Shown: piece by piece, positions 33,150 through 41,905 of the stretch
Numbering within the stretch: the first letter of the stretch is position 1
Layout: every line of letters begins with the position of its first letter
NCBI GenBank assembly: GCA_002320815.1
Contig: DCLA01000111.1
Location: 211,909 to 275,908 of the forward strand
DNA: 64,000 nucleotides
Source of the DNA: Myxococcales bacterium UBA1660
GTDB taxonomy: Bacteria > Myxococcota_A > Polyangia > Polyangiales > Houyiibacteriaceae
Reading direction: 5' to 3'
Made by a program: the position numbers and the translations under genes
The notes under the pieces: generated by a model
The model's database searches: none
Seen by the model: only the letters and a program-made list of their open reading frames with translations
Told to the model about the DNA's origin: nothing

Positions 33150-34379
33150 ATGACGACGGTGATCTCGCGCATCCGTCACGGCTCCGCGGACGTGTTGCCC
33201 GGCGAGCCGGACGATGGGCCCTGGTGGGAGCGGCTGCCCGAAGACTTCGCGAAGCGACCGGAGCCCTTCGAGCTGATGGGCGCGGACGCGATGCGGGTGC
33301 GGGCCACCGCGGCCACCGACGTCGCCATCCGCTCCCTGGGAGCCACGCTGGTGGGCTCGTTGGCGATGCCCCTGGGGTATCGCAAGAGCGAGCTGACCAA
33401 GGCGCGGGAAGAGACCGACTTCTATCTCGACATGGCGAAGACCGGGGATCCCTCGGTCTTCTTCCGGGAGCCCCCCAAGGGCGTGCGGGTGCGCTCGCAG
33501 ACGTCGAAGCTGCGGGTCCGTTTCCAGCCCGAGGACGGCTACTGCGAGACGGTCCGCTTCGACAGCCCGTTCATGCCGGTGAACCCCCGGCTCCACTCGA
33601 GCTACCTGAAGCACCGCGCCAACCGGGTCGCCCACGCGCGCTACTGGCGCCACGCCGACGGTCCGCGCCCCACGATGATCGCGGTGCACGGGTTCAGCGC
33701 GGACCTCTATCTGCTCAACGAGTGGTTCTTCGCCATCCCCTGGTTCTACCGGATGGGCTTCGACGTGATGCTGCTGACCCTGCCCTTCCACGGCATCCGG
33801 CAGACGCGCTTCTCGCCCTTCAGCGGTCACGGCTACTTCGCCGGCGGCCCCTCGCGCATCAACGAGGCGGTGGCCCAGTCGGTGATGGACACGCGCATCT
33901 ACATCGACTGGCTGATGAACGTGCAGGGCAGCCCCGCGGTCGGGATCACCGGGGTCAGCCTGGGCGGCTTCACCACCAGCATGCTCGCGGCGACCGAACA
34001 CCGGCTGGCCTTCGCCATCCCCAACGTGCCGGTGGTCTCCTTCGCCGACATCGTGCTCGAGTGGGAGCCCATCGGGACCGCGATGCGCGCGCTGATGAAG
34101 CGCGAGGGCATGAGCGTGGTCGACTCGCGCAAGATGCTCGCGGTGAGCTGCCCGCTCTCCTATCCGTCCCAGGTCGCCAACGAGCGCCTCCTCATCGTCG
34201 GCGGCGTGGGCGACCGGCTGGCCCCCCCGAAGCACTCCCGGGTGCTCTGGGAGCACTGGGATCGCCCTGGCCTCTACTGGTTCCCGGGGAGCCACCTGGC
34301 CCACCTGGACCGGGGCGCCTACCTGGTCGAGGTCGCCCGCTTCCTGCGCCGCATCGGCTTCCTGCAAGACGCCGAGTAG
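33150..34379 (+). CDS. Alpha/beta hydrolase
   Basis: The 409-residue protein has an about 180-residue N-terminal extension and then an alpha/beta-hydrolase core: IAVHGFSADLYLLNEW (oxyanion region), GVSLGGFTTS (nucleophile Ser about 272), a GDRLAPP segment (acid Asp) and GSHLAHLDRG (His). It looks like the abhydrolase family 18 group (ABHD18-like), whose members may be acyl-chain hydrolases or transferases. No signal peptide. Substrate unknown. Confidence 0.85.
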   Translation: MTTVISRIRHGSADVLPGEPDDGPWWERLPEDFAKRPEPFELMGADAMRVRATAATDVAIRSLGATLVGSLAMPLGYRKSELTKAREETDFYLDMAKTGDPSVFFREPPKGVRVRSQTSKLRVRFQPEDGYCETVRFDSPFMPVNPRLHSSYLKHRANRVAHARYWRHADGPRPTMIAVHGFSADLYLLNEWFFAIPWFYRMGFDVMLLTLPFHGIRQTRFSPFSGHGYFAGGPSRINEAVAQSVMDTRIYIDWLMNVQGSPAVGITGVSLGGFTTSMLAATEHRLAFAIPNVPVVSFADIVLEWEPIGTAMRALMKREGMSVVDSRKMLAVSCPLSYPSQVANERLLIVGGVGDRLAPPKHSRVLWEHWDRPGLYWFPGSHLAHLDRGAYLVEVARFLRRIGFLQDAE

Positions 34380-34384
34380 ACCGG

Positions 34385-34402
34385 GCGGGCCCGAGGGCCC
34401 GC
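34385..34402. terminator. GC-rich hairpin after hydrolase gene
   Basis: GCGGGCCC and GGGCCCGC form an 8-bp stem with almost no loop 5 bases beyond the hydrolase stop. Followed by an A-rich stretch only on the plus strand (CATAAAACG). Confidence 0.4.
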
Positions 34403-34418
34403 GGTCCGCGCATAAAAC

Positions 34419-34453
34419 GAGCCCCCCACCCGCCGGATGCGGATGAGGGGCTC
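34419..34453. terminator. Hairpin between converging genes
   Basis: GAGCCCC (34419-34425) pairs with GGGGCTC (34447-34453) across a 21-base loop that can fold further. Located 19 bases from the stop of the converging dihaem lipoprotein gene. Confidence 0.45.
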
Positions 34454-34472
34454 TCGGGGGGATGGAACGAGC

Positions 34473-36896
34473 TCAGGGAGTTTCGGGTTCGACGGCCGTC
34501 GGGCAGAGCTGATGCCCGGCGGTCAACGGGACCACGGTGGTCTCGTCGTCGATGGTGCGCAGGAACGCGATGAGGTCGGCGCGCTCCGTCTCGCTCAGGC
34601 TGAAGATCGCGTTGCCGCTGATCAGGTGCGCGCGGAAGGCCGGATCGGCGAACAGGTCGTCGAGGCTCTCCGCCGCGCCGTTGTGGAGGTAGGGCGCGCC
34701 GGTGGCCATGCCCAGGAGCGAGGGCACGTTGAAGCCGTCGACGCCCTGGGCCGCGCCGCCGTTCTGGCGCACCTCGGCCGCGCCGCGTCCATCTTCGCCG
34801 ATGGCGGCGAAGGTGCCCACCTCGCGGACCACGCAGAGGTGCCGCTGGGGAGCGCCGTTGGCGTCGTTGCCGACCAGGCCGGTGTCGAAGCCCTGCTCGT
34901 CGAGCACGGTGGTCGCCGGGGCCACCGAGCCGAGCCCGGTCACGCCCGCCTCGGCGAAGCTCACGCTGCGCAGGGACCCGTCGACGACCGGCTCGAAGTA
35001 GCGCTCGCTGAGCGTCCAGAGCACGCCACCGTGGCAGTTGGCGCAGCCGCCCGCCTGGAAGAGCGCCAGCCCCGCGGAGGGATCCCCCTCGGTCACCGTG
35101 GCGCCGCGCGGGCTACGGAGGGTGCGGATGTAGGCCTCGATCTGGTTCCAATCGTCCAGGACGCCGTCGCGATCGTTGGCGCCCGCGGCCGATCCCATGT
35201 TGAAGGCGTTGTCCGGGTCGGCGACCCCGCCGGGGCCGACGATGTCCACGCGGTTGGCCACGTCGAGCCCGGCGTCGGTCACGATGGCGCCGACGCCGTT
35301 GGCCACGCCGCGGGTGTTCAGCTCGAAGTCGTGGACCTCGTCGAAGATGGCGGTCCAGTTGAGGATCCGCTGGGTGCTCTGGGAGCGATCGAAGGTCGCC
35401 GAGGTGTCCACGGTCTGCCGCGGCCCGGCGGGGAAGGTCCAGGTCACGTTGTCGGTGGTGCCGAAGGGGTGGCAGCTCGCGCAGGCCACCCAGGCGCCGG
35501 TGGACCAGCGCGCGAGGCCGGTCTCGAAGAAGCGCTGGCCGCGCAGGGCATCGAACTCGCTGGTGCCCGCGCTGGGCAGCGGCGCGGCGACGACCTCGAG
35601 CTGCTCGGTGGTCTGGCTGGGCAGGTCGATCTGCGTCACCGAGCGGCCGACCTCGTTGTAGGTGTAGGCCTTGCCGCTGGCGATGGCGATGCCCGTGGGC
35701 GAAGGTCCAGTGGCCAGGAAGGTGGCCCCGGTGGGCGACCCGGCGGTGGGCGGCGTGGGCGCCAGGTCGACGCGCAGGACCATGTTCGCCGAGAGCACCG
35801 AGAGGTACCCGAAGGTGGTCCCGGGCACGAAGGCGATCCCCGTGGGGATCGCGGCGAAGCGCTTCTCGCCCTCGAGGGCGGCCACGAGCTCGTTGAGGTT
35901 GAGCTCCCGGGTCACCGAGTCGTCGGTCACGTCGATCTCGTAGAGCAGCCCGTGCACGTTCTGGCGGAAGTCGGTGGTGGTCCCGAAGGGCTCCGGCGAG
36001 GCGCCGACGGCCGTCACGTAGAGGTGCTCCTCGTGGACGGTGCAGGCGTAGAGCTGGTTGGGGAACGCCGCGGTCTCGGCGGCATCGATCTCCGCGTTGA
36101 TGCCGGTGACCGGGATGGGGTCCAGGCCGATGGTGCCGGCCACGGTGGTGATGTCGTCGGCGTCCAGGTGGAAGACCCGCGCGCCGCGACCGCGGTCGGA
36201 GGCCTCGGTCTCGCCGCCGATGCCCCGCGCGTAGAAGTCGGTGACGTAGACGGTCTCGTCGGCGTCGTCCGCGTCGCCGTCGTTGGTGACGCAGACCGCG
36301 TAGGGGTTGCCGCCCAGGGGCACGGTGGCGGTGACCACCCGGCTCGCGGTGTCGATCACGCTCAGGGTGCCGTCGACCCAGTTGCTCACATAGAGGGTCG
36401 CGCCGGTCGGCGAGAGCGCCGCCAGCCCGGGCTCGGAGCCCACCGGGATGGTGGCCGCCTCGGTGGGCGACGGGCCGTCGGCGCCGGTGATCACCGAGAC
36501 CGTCTGGTCCGCCCGGTTCACCACGTAGGCGACGGTCCCGTCGGGCGCGAAGGTCACGCTGGTCGGCTCGTCGCCCACCGTCACGCGTCCGCGCTCGGTC
36601 AGCGAAGCCGCCTCGAAGAAGGTCACGCTGTCCGAAGCGCGGTTGGCCACCGCCAAGGTCCCGCCGACCTCCGCGGCCGCCACCGACGACCCCTGGCTGG
36701 GCAACGTGGCCACGACCGTCTCGCCACCCCCGTCGGGCACCTCGGCGTCCTCATCCGGACCGCCGCCGTCGACCTCGCCGCCGTCCTCGGCCACCGTCGC
36801 ATCGGGCGTCCCATCGTCGCCGTCGTCGTCACCACAGGCCCCGACGGCTCCGAAGAGCATCCCGGCGCACATCCATCCAAGCCATTTCATACGCAT
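34473..36896 (-). CDS. Beta-propeller and dihaem cytochrome c lipoprotein
   Basis: The 807-residue protein has a lipoprotein signal (GMLFGAVGAC, Cys about 21), an Asp/Gly linker, then a YncE-like propeller (about 65-420: DEPTSVTFAPDG, TLYVSNWVDGTLSVIDTASR, GGNPYAVCVTNDGD). The C-terminal half has CASCH (about 471) and CANCH (about 617), spaced as in the dihaem cytochrome c peroxidase/MauG superfamily. Close relatives in myxobacteria are large lipoproteins of unknown electron-transfer role. AGGAGGA ahead of the ATG is a good ribosome site. Confidence 0.85.
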   Translation of the reverse strand: MRMKWLGWMCAGMLFGAVGACGDDDGDDGTPDATVAEDGGEVDGGGPDEDAEVPDGGGETVVATLPSQGSSVAAAEVGGTLAVANRASDSVTFFEAASLTERGRVTVGDEPTSVTFAPDGTVAYVVNRADQTVSVITGADGPSPTEAATIPVGSEPGLAALSPTGATLYVSNWVDGTLSVIDTASRVVTATVPLGGNPYAVCVTNDGDADDADETVYVTDFYARGIGGETEASDRGRGARVFHLDADDITTVAGTIGLDPIPVTGINAEIDAAETAAFPNQLYACTVHEEHLYVTAVGASPEPFGTTTDFRQNVHGLLYEIDVTDDSVTRELNLNELVAALEGEKRFAAIPTGIAFVPGTTFGYLSVLSANMVLRVDLAPTPPTAGSPTGATFLATGPSPTGIAIASGKAYTYNEVGRSVTQIDLPSQTTEQLEVVAAPLPSAGTSEFDALRGQRFFETGLARWSTGAWVACASCHPFGTTDNVTWTFPAGPRQTVDTSATFDRSQSTQRILNWTAIFDEVHDFELNTRGVANGVGAIVTDAGLDVANRVDIVGPGGVADPDNAFNMGSAAGANDRDGVLDDWNQIEAYIRTLRSPRGATVTEGDPSAGLALFQAGGCANCHGGVLWTLSERYFEPVVDGSLRSVSFAEAGVTGLGSVAPATTVLDEQGFDTGLVGNDANGAPQRHLCVVREVGTFAAIGEDGRGAAEVRQNGGAAQGVDGFNVPSLLGMATGAPYLHNGAAESLDDLFADPAFRAHLISGNAIFSLSETERADLIAFLRTIDDETTVVPLTAGHQLCPTAVEPETP

Positions 36897-37074
36897 CGCG
36901 TTCCTCCTGAGCGGTTCTCGGAGAACGTGGCCCCGCGGGGGGCGTGAACGCAGTTAAAGCGGGTAAAACCCGGTAGGCGTCGCGCCTCGGGGGGCGCGTC
37001 GCCCACTCCGCCGCAGCGCCCCCCGCCAGCTCTCCGTCACCCCGGGCCCGCCCGGTTCGACCGCACGCGCGACG

Positions 37075-37548
37075 TCAGTGCGGAAACGAGCTCAGGACAC
37101 CGCCGTACAGCTTGGCCAGCGTCGAGAGCACGAAGAGCAGCCAGAGCGCCAACCGGCCGACCGGCCGCACCCGCTCGACGCGCAGCAACGCCATCGTGTC
37201 GGCCGCCACGATGGCCGGCAAGAGCACGAGACCGAGGGCAGAGGGGGTCGAACTCGCGATCGCGCAGAGCCCTGCCATGACCAGACCCGTCCCGAGCATC
37301 ACCGCGAGACAGGACCAGACGGTGGACCAAACCGCCGCGACCACGTGCGCAGCGGTCAGCCCCAGGAAGACCAAGGGCGCGTCTCGGGCGAACGATGGGC
37401 CTCGCAGCTCCGGACGCACGAGCCCACCGGCGGTGACCCATGCGCCCACAGCGACGCAGTAGACGACCGAGAGCAGCACCACCGACCTCGTCGCCCCTTC
37501 AGGGGCGCCGCCCTCGACTACCCGACTCGTCGAACGCCTACCGGCCAT
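37075..37548 (-). CDS. Membrane protein of unknown function
   Basis: The 157-residue product has a basic N-terminus and four predicted hydrophobic helices, the last preceding a short tail (LAKLYGGVLSSFPH). It is the last gene of the lower-GC island. It has no motif I recognise. It lies 18 bases beyond the upstream hypothetical gene in the same direction. Confidence 0.6.
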   Translation of the reverse strand: MAGRRSTSRVVEGGAPEGATRSVVLLSVVYCVAVGAWVTAGGLVRPELRGPSFARDAPLVFLGLTAAHVVAAVWSTVWSCLAVMLGTGLVMAGLCAIASSTPSALGLVLLPAIVAADTMALLRVERVRPVGRLALWLLFVLSTLAKLYGGVLSSFPH

Positions 37549-37566
37549 CTCCTCGTTGCACCGGCA

Positions 37567-38055
37567 CTAATGTTGCTGCCTCTCGACCGCGAATCCACAG
37601 GCGTCGAACCACGATGCCCGCTCTGGTCCCGTCGCCATTTCCCCGGAAAACGTCCCGCACACACGTACTGCAGACGAGTTGGCATCCGAGAGCGTGCTCA
37701 GCCGCTGCGCACTCAGCGGCGTCATCATCACGTACACCCTACCGTTGCAGAGGAGCGTACCGGAACTGGACACGGTCTTCCCGCTCGTCGACAGTTCGAC
37801 ATCCACACCGACAAAAGACTCGAACTTGTCCCAGCACGACACCTGATGCGAGCGCTTGGAAGGACACGTGCGTGGTGCCGACGGCCTTCGACCAGAAGGC
37901 TCCGCGGCATGGGACTCGCTCTTTGCATCAGAGCACGCAGAAACAAAGGCGACAACCAACACCATGGCCACCAGGCCCAACTGGACGCGCGCCGCAAACC
38001 ACGCAGCACCTAGTGCTCGACAGATGACCAACCACATCCCCCTCCCAAACCTCAT
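37567..38055 (-). CDS. Hypothetical lipoprotein in accessory island
   Basis: The 162-residue product has a long N-terminal hydrophobic region ending in VVAFVSAC (lipobox Cys about 41). A small mature domain with few cysteines and 'LLCNGRVYVMMTPLSAQRL' follows. Start is uncertain: ATG at 38055 is used; TTG or ATG codons 6 to 8 codons later follow a GGGAGGGGG run. The frame is open further upstream but that part overlaps the neighbour. Could be an exported immunity-type protein; unproven. Confidence 0.5.
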   Translation of the reverse strand: MRFGRGMWLVICRALGAAWFAARVQLGLVAMVLVVAFVSACSDAKSESHAAEPSGRRPSAPRTCPSKRSHQVSCWDKFESFVGVDVELSTSGKTVSSSGTLLCNGRVYVMMTPLSAQRLSTLSDANSSAVRVCGTFSGEMATGPERASWFDACGFAVERQQH

Positions 38056-38062
38056 GGGACCA

Positions 38063-38440
38063 TCAGAATGTAGAAACGTCACCGCCACGAGCGCGCCCCG
38101 GCCCACTCGACCCCTCTTGTCTAGGACAAACTCGCCAAGCCCGCTCACCACGAAATAATGCGGCCCGCCAGAACTCGACATCCTCCAGCCGCTCCGAGGC
38201 CGGCTCGTTAGGGAAGTCGAAACAAATCTCTTGCCCACCCGAGCTCATACGAATGGCACCCATTGCTACAGGCGGCCAACTCGCGGGGATCAGACGGACC
38301 GAAGCTGCCGTGACGCTGACCCTGACAAGGCGGTCACCCTCCACCGCTTCGACAACTACCGGCCCCGAGACGGCCGGCAAGAGCCCCCGAGCCGGCTCAT
38401 CTGCCGTCACGACCACTGGCGCCGCCGCAAAGCCGCGCAT
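38063..38440 (-). CDS. Hypothetical protein in accessory island
   Basis: The 125-residue frame has an acidic middle (EICFDFPNEPASERLEDVEFW) with a Trp-containing helix, then a basic tail. It lies 27 bases after the SMI1/KNR4-like gene and 7 bases before the next gene, in operon-like spacing. A second frame on the same strand is also open here, so a frameshift or a false gene cannot be excluded. Confidence 0.4.
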   Translation of the reverse strand: MRGFAAAPVVVTADEPARGLLPAVSGPVVVEAVEGDRLVRVSVTAASVRLIPASWPPVAMGAIRMSSGGQEICFDFPNEPASERLEDVEFWRAALFRGERAWRVCPRQEGSSGPGRARGGDVSTF

Positions 38441-38467
38441 GGGCCAACGGCTTCCACGTCAACGGCG

Positions 38468-38935
38468 TCAGTCGGGCAATGAGAGCACCTCTTCCATCAA
38501 GAACTCTCGGAGAGACCCCACCTCGAACGAGACCACGCCGGAGCGCAGGTCGAACCCGAAGACCGTCCGCCCCAGCAAGATGTATGGATGTGCGCGTTCG
38601 GGCACCTGCCAATCCTCGCCGTCCAAACCGACCACCACGGCCCCGCGTGGCAGCGCTCCCCCTACCCGACGATGGACCGCTCCGAGGCTTCCCGCGCTCA
38701 TCTCGTCGTCCTCGACGCCGATCGGAAAGAAGCCTGGCACGCTGAAGCCCGTCCGGTGCAAGTAGCCATACCTCTCCCAGAGGGCCCGCAGCTCGCCCGT
38801 CGGACGCAGCCCGAACTCAGCGACCGCGTCCGATATGGTCGCCGCTGCCGTGGGGCCGCCGACGTCCGCGGGCCACCCTACTTCGCCGAGCAGGATGAGC
38901 CGTGTCTCGACGTCCGCGAGAAGCGCATCGGGCAC
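38468..38935 (-). CDS. SMI1/KNR4-like (SUKH) immunity-type protein
   Basis: The 155-residue product resembles the SMI1/KNR4 (SUKH) superfamily: an N-terminal TISDAVAEFGLRPTGELRAL helix with LWERYG, an FFPIG strand, a VVVGLDGEDWQV strand and a C-terminal EVGSLREFLMEEVL helix. Such proteins are common immunity factors beside polymorphic and Rhs toxins. Its place downstream of an Rhs remnant fits. Superfamily call is by pattern; no Rhs toxin domain is visible to tell its target. Confidence 0.6.
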   Translation of the reverse strand: MPDALLADVETRLILLGEVGWPADVGGPTAAATISDAVAEFGLRPTGELRALWERYGYLHRTGFSVPGFFPIGVEDDEMSAGSLGAVHRRVGGALPRGAVVVGLDGEDWQVPERAHPYILLGRTVFGFDLRSGVVSFEVGSLREFLMEEVLSLPD

Positions 38936-39105
38936 AGTTGCGATTCTACCGCGCGTTCGCGCCTCCCGCGTCGTCGGCGACGACCCTCTGTAGCGTCATC
39001 GGCCCAGCCTCCAGTGACGAGCTGGTTGGACCCGGTCGCTCGCAGTGACACGAGCAACGGGAGAGTATGCTGATAAGAACTGCCCGTCTCACTGCCCTAG
39101 ACCAT

Positions 39106-39666
39106 TCAGTCGTCAAGCTCCGCCGCTTCATCGAGCCATCTGTTGAGAGCGCCGATCGGATTCAGGCGAAGTGCCCTCAGAACGTTGGTGTAGTCCGGCG
39201 GCATCACCTCGACGTTGATGACCATGTCCATCCGCGCATCTCCTTCGCCGAAGAACCCCTCGCCATCGAGTTTCGACATCGCATATTCCATAGCGCTCAG
39301 CCTGAGGGAGAACTCCGTGTCCCAATACTCGCAATCGACCGCGCCGCCATCAGCCATCATTGCGGGCCTCAGATCAAAGAGGGCTCGAACATGCGCGAAC
39401 TCATCACGCATGAACCCGTAGTATGGAGAGTCCGCGTAAGACCACCGAAGGAGCCGGGCCTCCTCCTCACTATGCCCAGCCACGCGAAGCAGTGACTCTT
39501 CAGACCATGCCACCGGCTCTGGCGGGTGAGCCTCACCGGTGGTGATTAGCGCATAGTAGTAAAAGCGTTCGCCAGCGTGAGCCACCCGAAGACCTGAGAA
39601 TGACTCTCGTGCAGCCAAGTAGATGGCTTGCGCGAGATTCTGCTTGCTTGGACCTTTCGCACTCAA
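39106..39666 (-). CDS. DUF4303 domain protein (immunity-type)
   Basis: The 186-residue product has the DUF4303 core: YYYALITTGEAHPPEPVAWSEE, RWSYADSPYYGF and a C-terminal NPIGALNRWLDEAAELD. DUF4303 proteins are often found with SUKH proteins downstream of Rhs/polymorphic toxins and are treated as immunity or accessory proteins. A TTG start is chosen because GAGGAG precedes it. It lies 213 bases beyond the Rhs fragment's stop, on the same strand. Confidence 0.78.
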   Translation of the reverse strand: MSAKGPSKQNLAQAIYLAARESFSGLRVAHAGERFYYYALITTGEAHPPEPVAWSEESLLRVAGHSEEEARLLRWSYADSPYYGFMRDEFAHVRALFDLRPAMMADGGAVDCEYWDTEFSLRLSAMEYAMSKLDGEGFFGEGDARMDMVINVEVMPPDYTNVLRALRLNPIGALNRWLDEAAELDD

Positions 39667-39830
39667 TGGCTCACGCTCCTCGATGGCTCTCTCCCGAGCT
39701 GCCTCAGCTCAGGTTCTCTTTCACGCTTGTGCTTTTTCTGCACGGCTGTCTCCTCGTGGTGGTGGCGGCCCGATCGAACAGCAAGCCGCGAGCAGCTTTC
39801 ACGAGGGCGTTTCGAGCCCTATCGAATCCT

Positions 39831-39846
39831 TCTCTCTCTCTCTCTC
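39831..39846. repeat. (TC)8 microsatellite
   Basis: Eight tandem TC units (GA on the minus strand) lie just downstream of the Rhs remnant's stop. Such dinucleotide runs are rare in this window and prone to slippage. Confidence 0.9.
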
Positions 39847-39878
39847 GACGATGGTCTCTCGTAACCCGAGCGGGCCTT

Positions 39879-40097
39879 TTAGGTCGCATGCACCTGCAGC
39901 GGGTCCGGACTCGGCCATCGCCCCAAGTGCGGCATCAGGTACCTCTCCCCAAAGTACTCCAACCCCACCTCGTCGTCGCCGTCCTTGCCGCTGGAGCCCA
40001 TGGGCTCCAGACCGAACTCGGTGCACCGGTCGGTGCGCAGCGTCTCGCGCGCGAGTCCGGGAGCGTGCCAGGGCGTGCCAGACGCGCGGGGGCGCAC
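39879..40097 (-). pseudogene. Truncated Rhs core fragment
   Basis: Reading leftward, residues up to the stop include DDEVGLEYFGERYL, then MPHLGRWPSPDPLQVHA: the Rhs repeat-associated core motif (consensus GLYYFGARYYDP.LGRWLSPDPL). Only about 50 residues of similarity remain (39882 to about 40030); upstream the frame turns into unrelated sequence and it stops right after the core, where a variable toxin domain should follow. So it is a broken relic of a large Rhs protein, on the same strand as the immunity-type genes that follow. The 560-base gap between DUF4303 and DUF2330 otherwise holds no gene I can support. Confidence 0.85.
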
Positions 40098-40230
40098 GGC
40101 GCGGGGTGGCGGCGGTGCCCGGAATCATCGAAGATTCGGGCGGGGCACCGTCTTTGCTTCTAACCTCTTTGGGGCAAGACGCCCAACGGCGGCGTGGAGT
40201 GGAGCCGCCCCACGAGGACGGGGACGAACG

Positions 40231-41904
40231 ATGAACCAGACGACGAAGCTGATGACGGCGGTGGCCCTGGCGGGCGCCGCGAGCCTCTTGCGCCCGGCGC
40301 CGGTGGAAGCCTGTGGGGGCTTCTTCTGCGGCCAGACGCCGGTGGACCAGAACGCGGAGCGGGTGGTCTTCGCCGTGGACGACGCGGCCGGGACCACCGA
40401 GATGATCGTGCAGATCGGTTTCCAGGGGAACGCCAGCGAGTTCGCGTGGATCGTGCCGCTGGGTTCGGTGCCCGTCGAAGGGAGCCTGGGGACCTTCCCG
40501 CAGGCGGCCATCACCGCGCTCGACGCCAACTCGTCGCCCCAGGTCTACGGTGGCGGCGGCTGCCTGGAGTTCGACGCCGCCGCCGGTCCCCCCTCGGCGG
40601 ACGAGCGCGGGCCGGTGACGGTGCACACCCGTGAGGTGGTGGGCCCCTACGACGTGGCGGTGATCGAGTCCACCGACCCCGACGCGCTGGTCGCGTGGCT
40701 CCGGGACAACTCGTTCCGGGTGACCAACCCGATGCAGCCCTACATCGCCGACTACACCGCCGCGGGGATGAAGTTCCTGGCGCTCCGCCTGACCAACGAG
40801 GCCAAGGTCAGCGACATCGAGCCCTTCCGCATGACCCTCCCGGGCACCTCGCCGGTGGTTCCTCTCAAGATGACCGCCCTCGCCGCCGAGCCGGAGATGG
40901 GCATCCTGGTCTTCGTGCTCGGCAGCCAGCGCTTCGAGGGCGCCAACTGGCCCAACCTCGAGGTGGACCCGGCGAACCTGGTTTACGACTGGACCACCGG
41001 GCAGCACAACTGGGTCACCGAGGTCGCCCGCGTGGTCGACGCGGCCGGCGGTCAGGGCTGGGTCACCGAGACCGCCAGCTCCACCGCGAGCTACGTCCAG
41101 CGCCTGGAGAACACCACCCCCGCCGACGACGAGCAGGCCGAAGCGGTGAACGCGCTCCTGGAGCTGATGCGGCCCCACGCCTACATGTCCCGGCTCTACA
41201 CCCGGCTCTCGGCGGAGGAGATGACCTCCGATCCCATCTTCCGCCGGTCGAACGGCGCCGACGTGGAGCGCTTCCGGCAGATCCCCTACGACCCGTCGAT
41301 GGACGAGTGCTCGGACGGGTCCGACTTCGAGGCCGCCTCGCCCTGTGCCTTCGTCGCTTGCGGGGCCGGGGGCACCTGCGGTGAGGTCACCCAGGCCGAT
41401 GGCCGCGTCGTCGCCGGCTGCGCCTGCGTGCCCGGTGCCACCGCGCGCACCACCTTCGGTCCCGATGGCCGCGCCACCGTGGCCTGCCAGGACCAGCGCA
41501 TGTCCTTCCTGAACCCCGGGGACCGCGAGATCCCCGGCGCGACGCCGCTGCCCGATCCCTGCGTGGGGTTCGACTGTGGCGCGGGCACCTGCGTGCCGAT
41601 GAACATGACGCCCACCTGCGTCTGCGACCGGGGCCTGGTGGCCATCGGCTCCATCGACGCCGAGACCGGCGTGCGCTCCACCGAGTGCGTCGCGCCGGAC
41701 GCGGCCATCCCCGCCGACTTCTACCAGGGTCGGCTGGCCGACCGCCCGACGGCCCTGCCCGGCGGTCGCGACAGCGACGTCGTCACCATGCCCGTGGGCG
41801 TGAGCACGGTCGGCGGCGGAGGCTGCGCGGCCGGTGGAGCCGGGGCCGGCGGCGCGGGCTTCGGGCTGCTGCTGCTCCTCGGCCTGGGGCGGCGTCGGCG
41901 CTGA
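40231..41904 (+). CDS. DUF2330 protein with MYXO-CTERM-like tail
   Basis: The 557-residue product has a signal peptide and a DUF2330 domain starting ACGGFFCGQTPVDQNAERVV (about 28-47) with EFAWIVPLGSVP, then Cys-rich EGF-like segments (about 375-520: FVACGAGGTCGEV, FDCGAGTCVPM). It ends in GGGGC, a hydrophobic helix and RRRR, as in MYXO-CTERM tails, which are processed and anchored at the cell surface. DUF2330 function is unknown. Followed after one base by a lipoprotein gene, probably one operon. Confidence 0.9.
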   Translation: MNQTTKLMTAVALAGAASLLRPAPVEACGGFFCGQTPVDQNAERVVFAVDDAAGTTEMIVQIGFQGNASEFAWIVPLGSVPVEGSLGTFPQAAITALDANSSPQVYGGGGCLEFDAAAGPPSADERGPVTVHTREVVGPYDVAVIESTDPDALVAWLRDNSFRVTNPMQPYIADYTAAGMKFLALRLTNEAKVSDIEPFRMTLPGTSPVVPLKMTALAAEPEMGILVFVLGSQRFEGANWPNLEVDPANLVYDWTTGQHNWVTEVARVVDAAGGQGWVTETASSTASYVQRLENTTPADDEQAEAVNALLELMRPHAYMSRLYTRLSAEEMTSDPIFRRSNGADVERFRQIPYDPSMDECSDGSDFEAASPCAFVACGAGGTCGEVTQADGRVVAGCACVPGATARTTFGPDGRATVACQDQRMSFLNPGDREIPGATPLPDPCVGFDCGAGTCVPMNMTPTCVCDRGLVAIGSIDAETGVRSTECVAPDAAIPADFYQGRLADRPTALPGGRDSDVVTMPVGVSTVGGGGCAAGGAGAGGAGFGLLLLLGLGRRRR

Positions 41905-41905
41905 C

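Noticed and set aside
38056..38238. Longer start for the island lipoprotein
   Set aside because: The extension overlaps another plausible frame on the same strand and places the hydrophobic signal in the middle of the protein.
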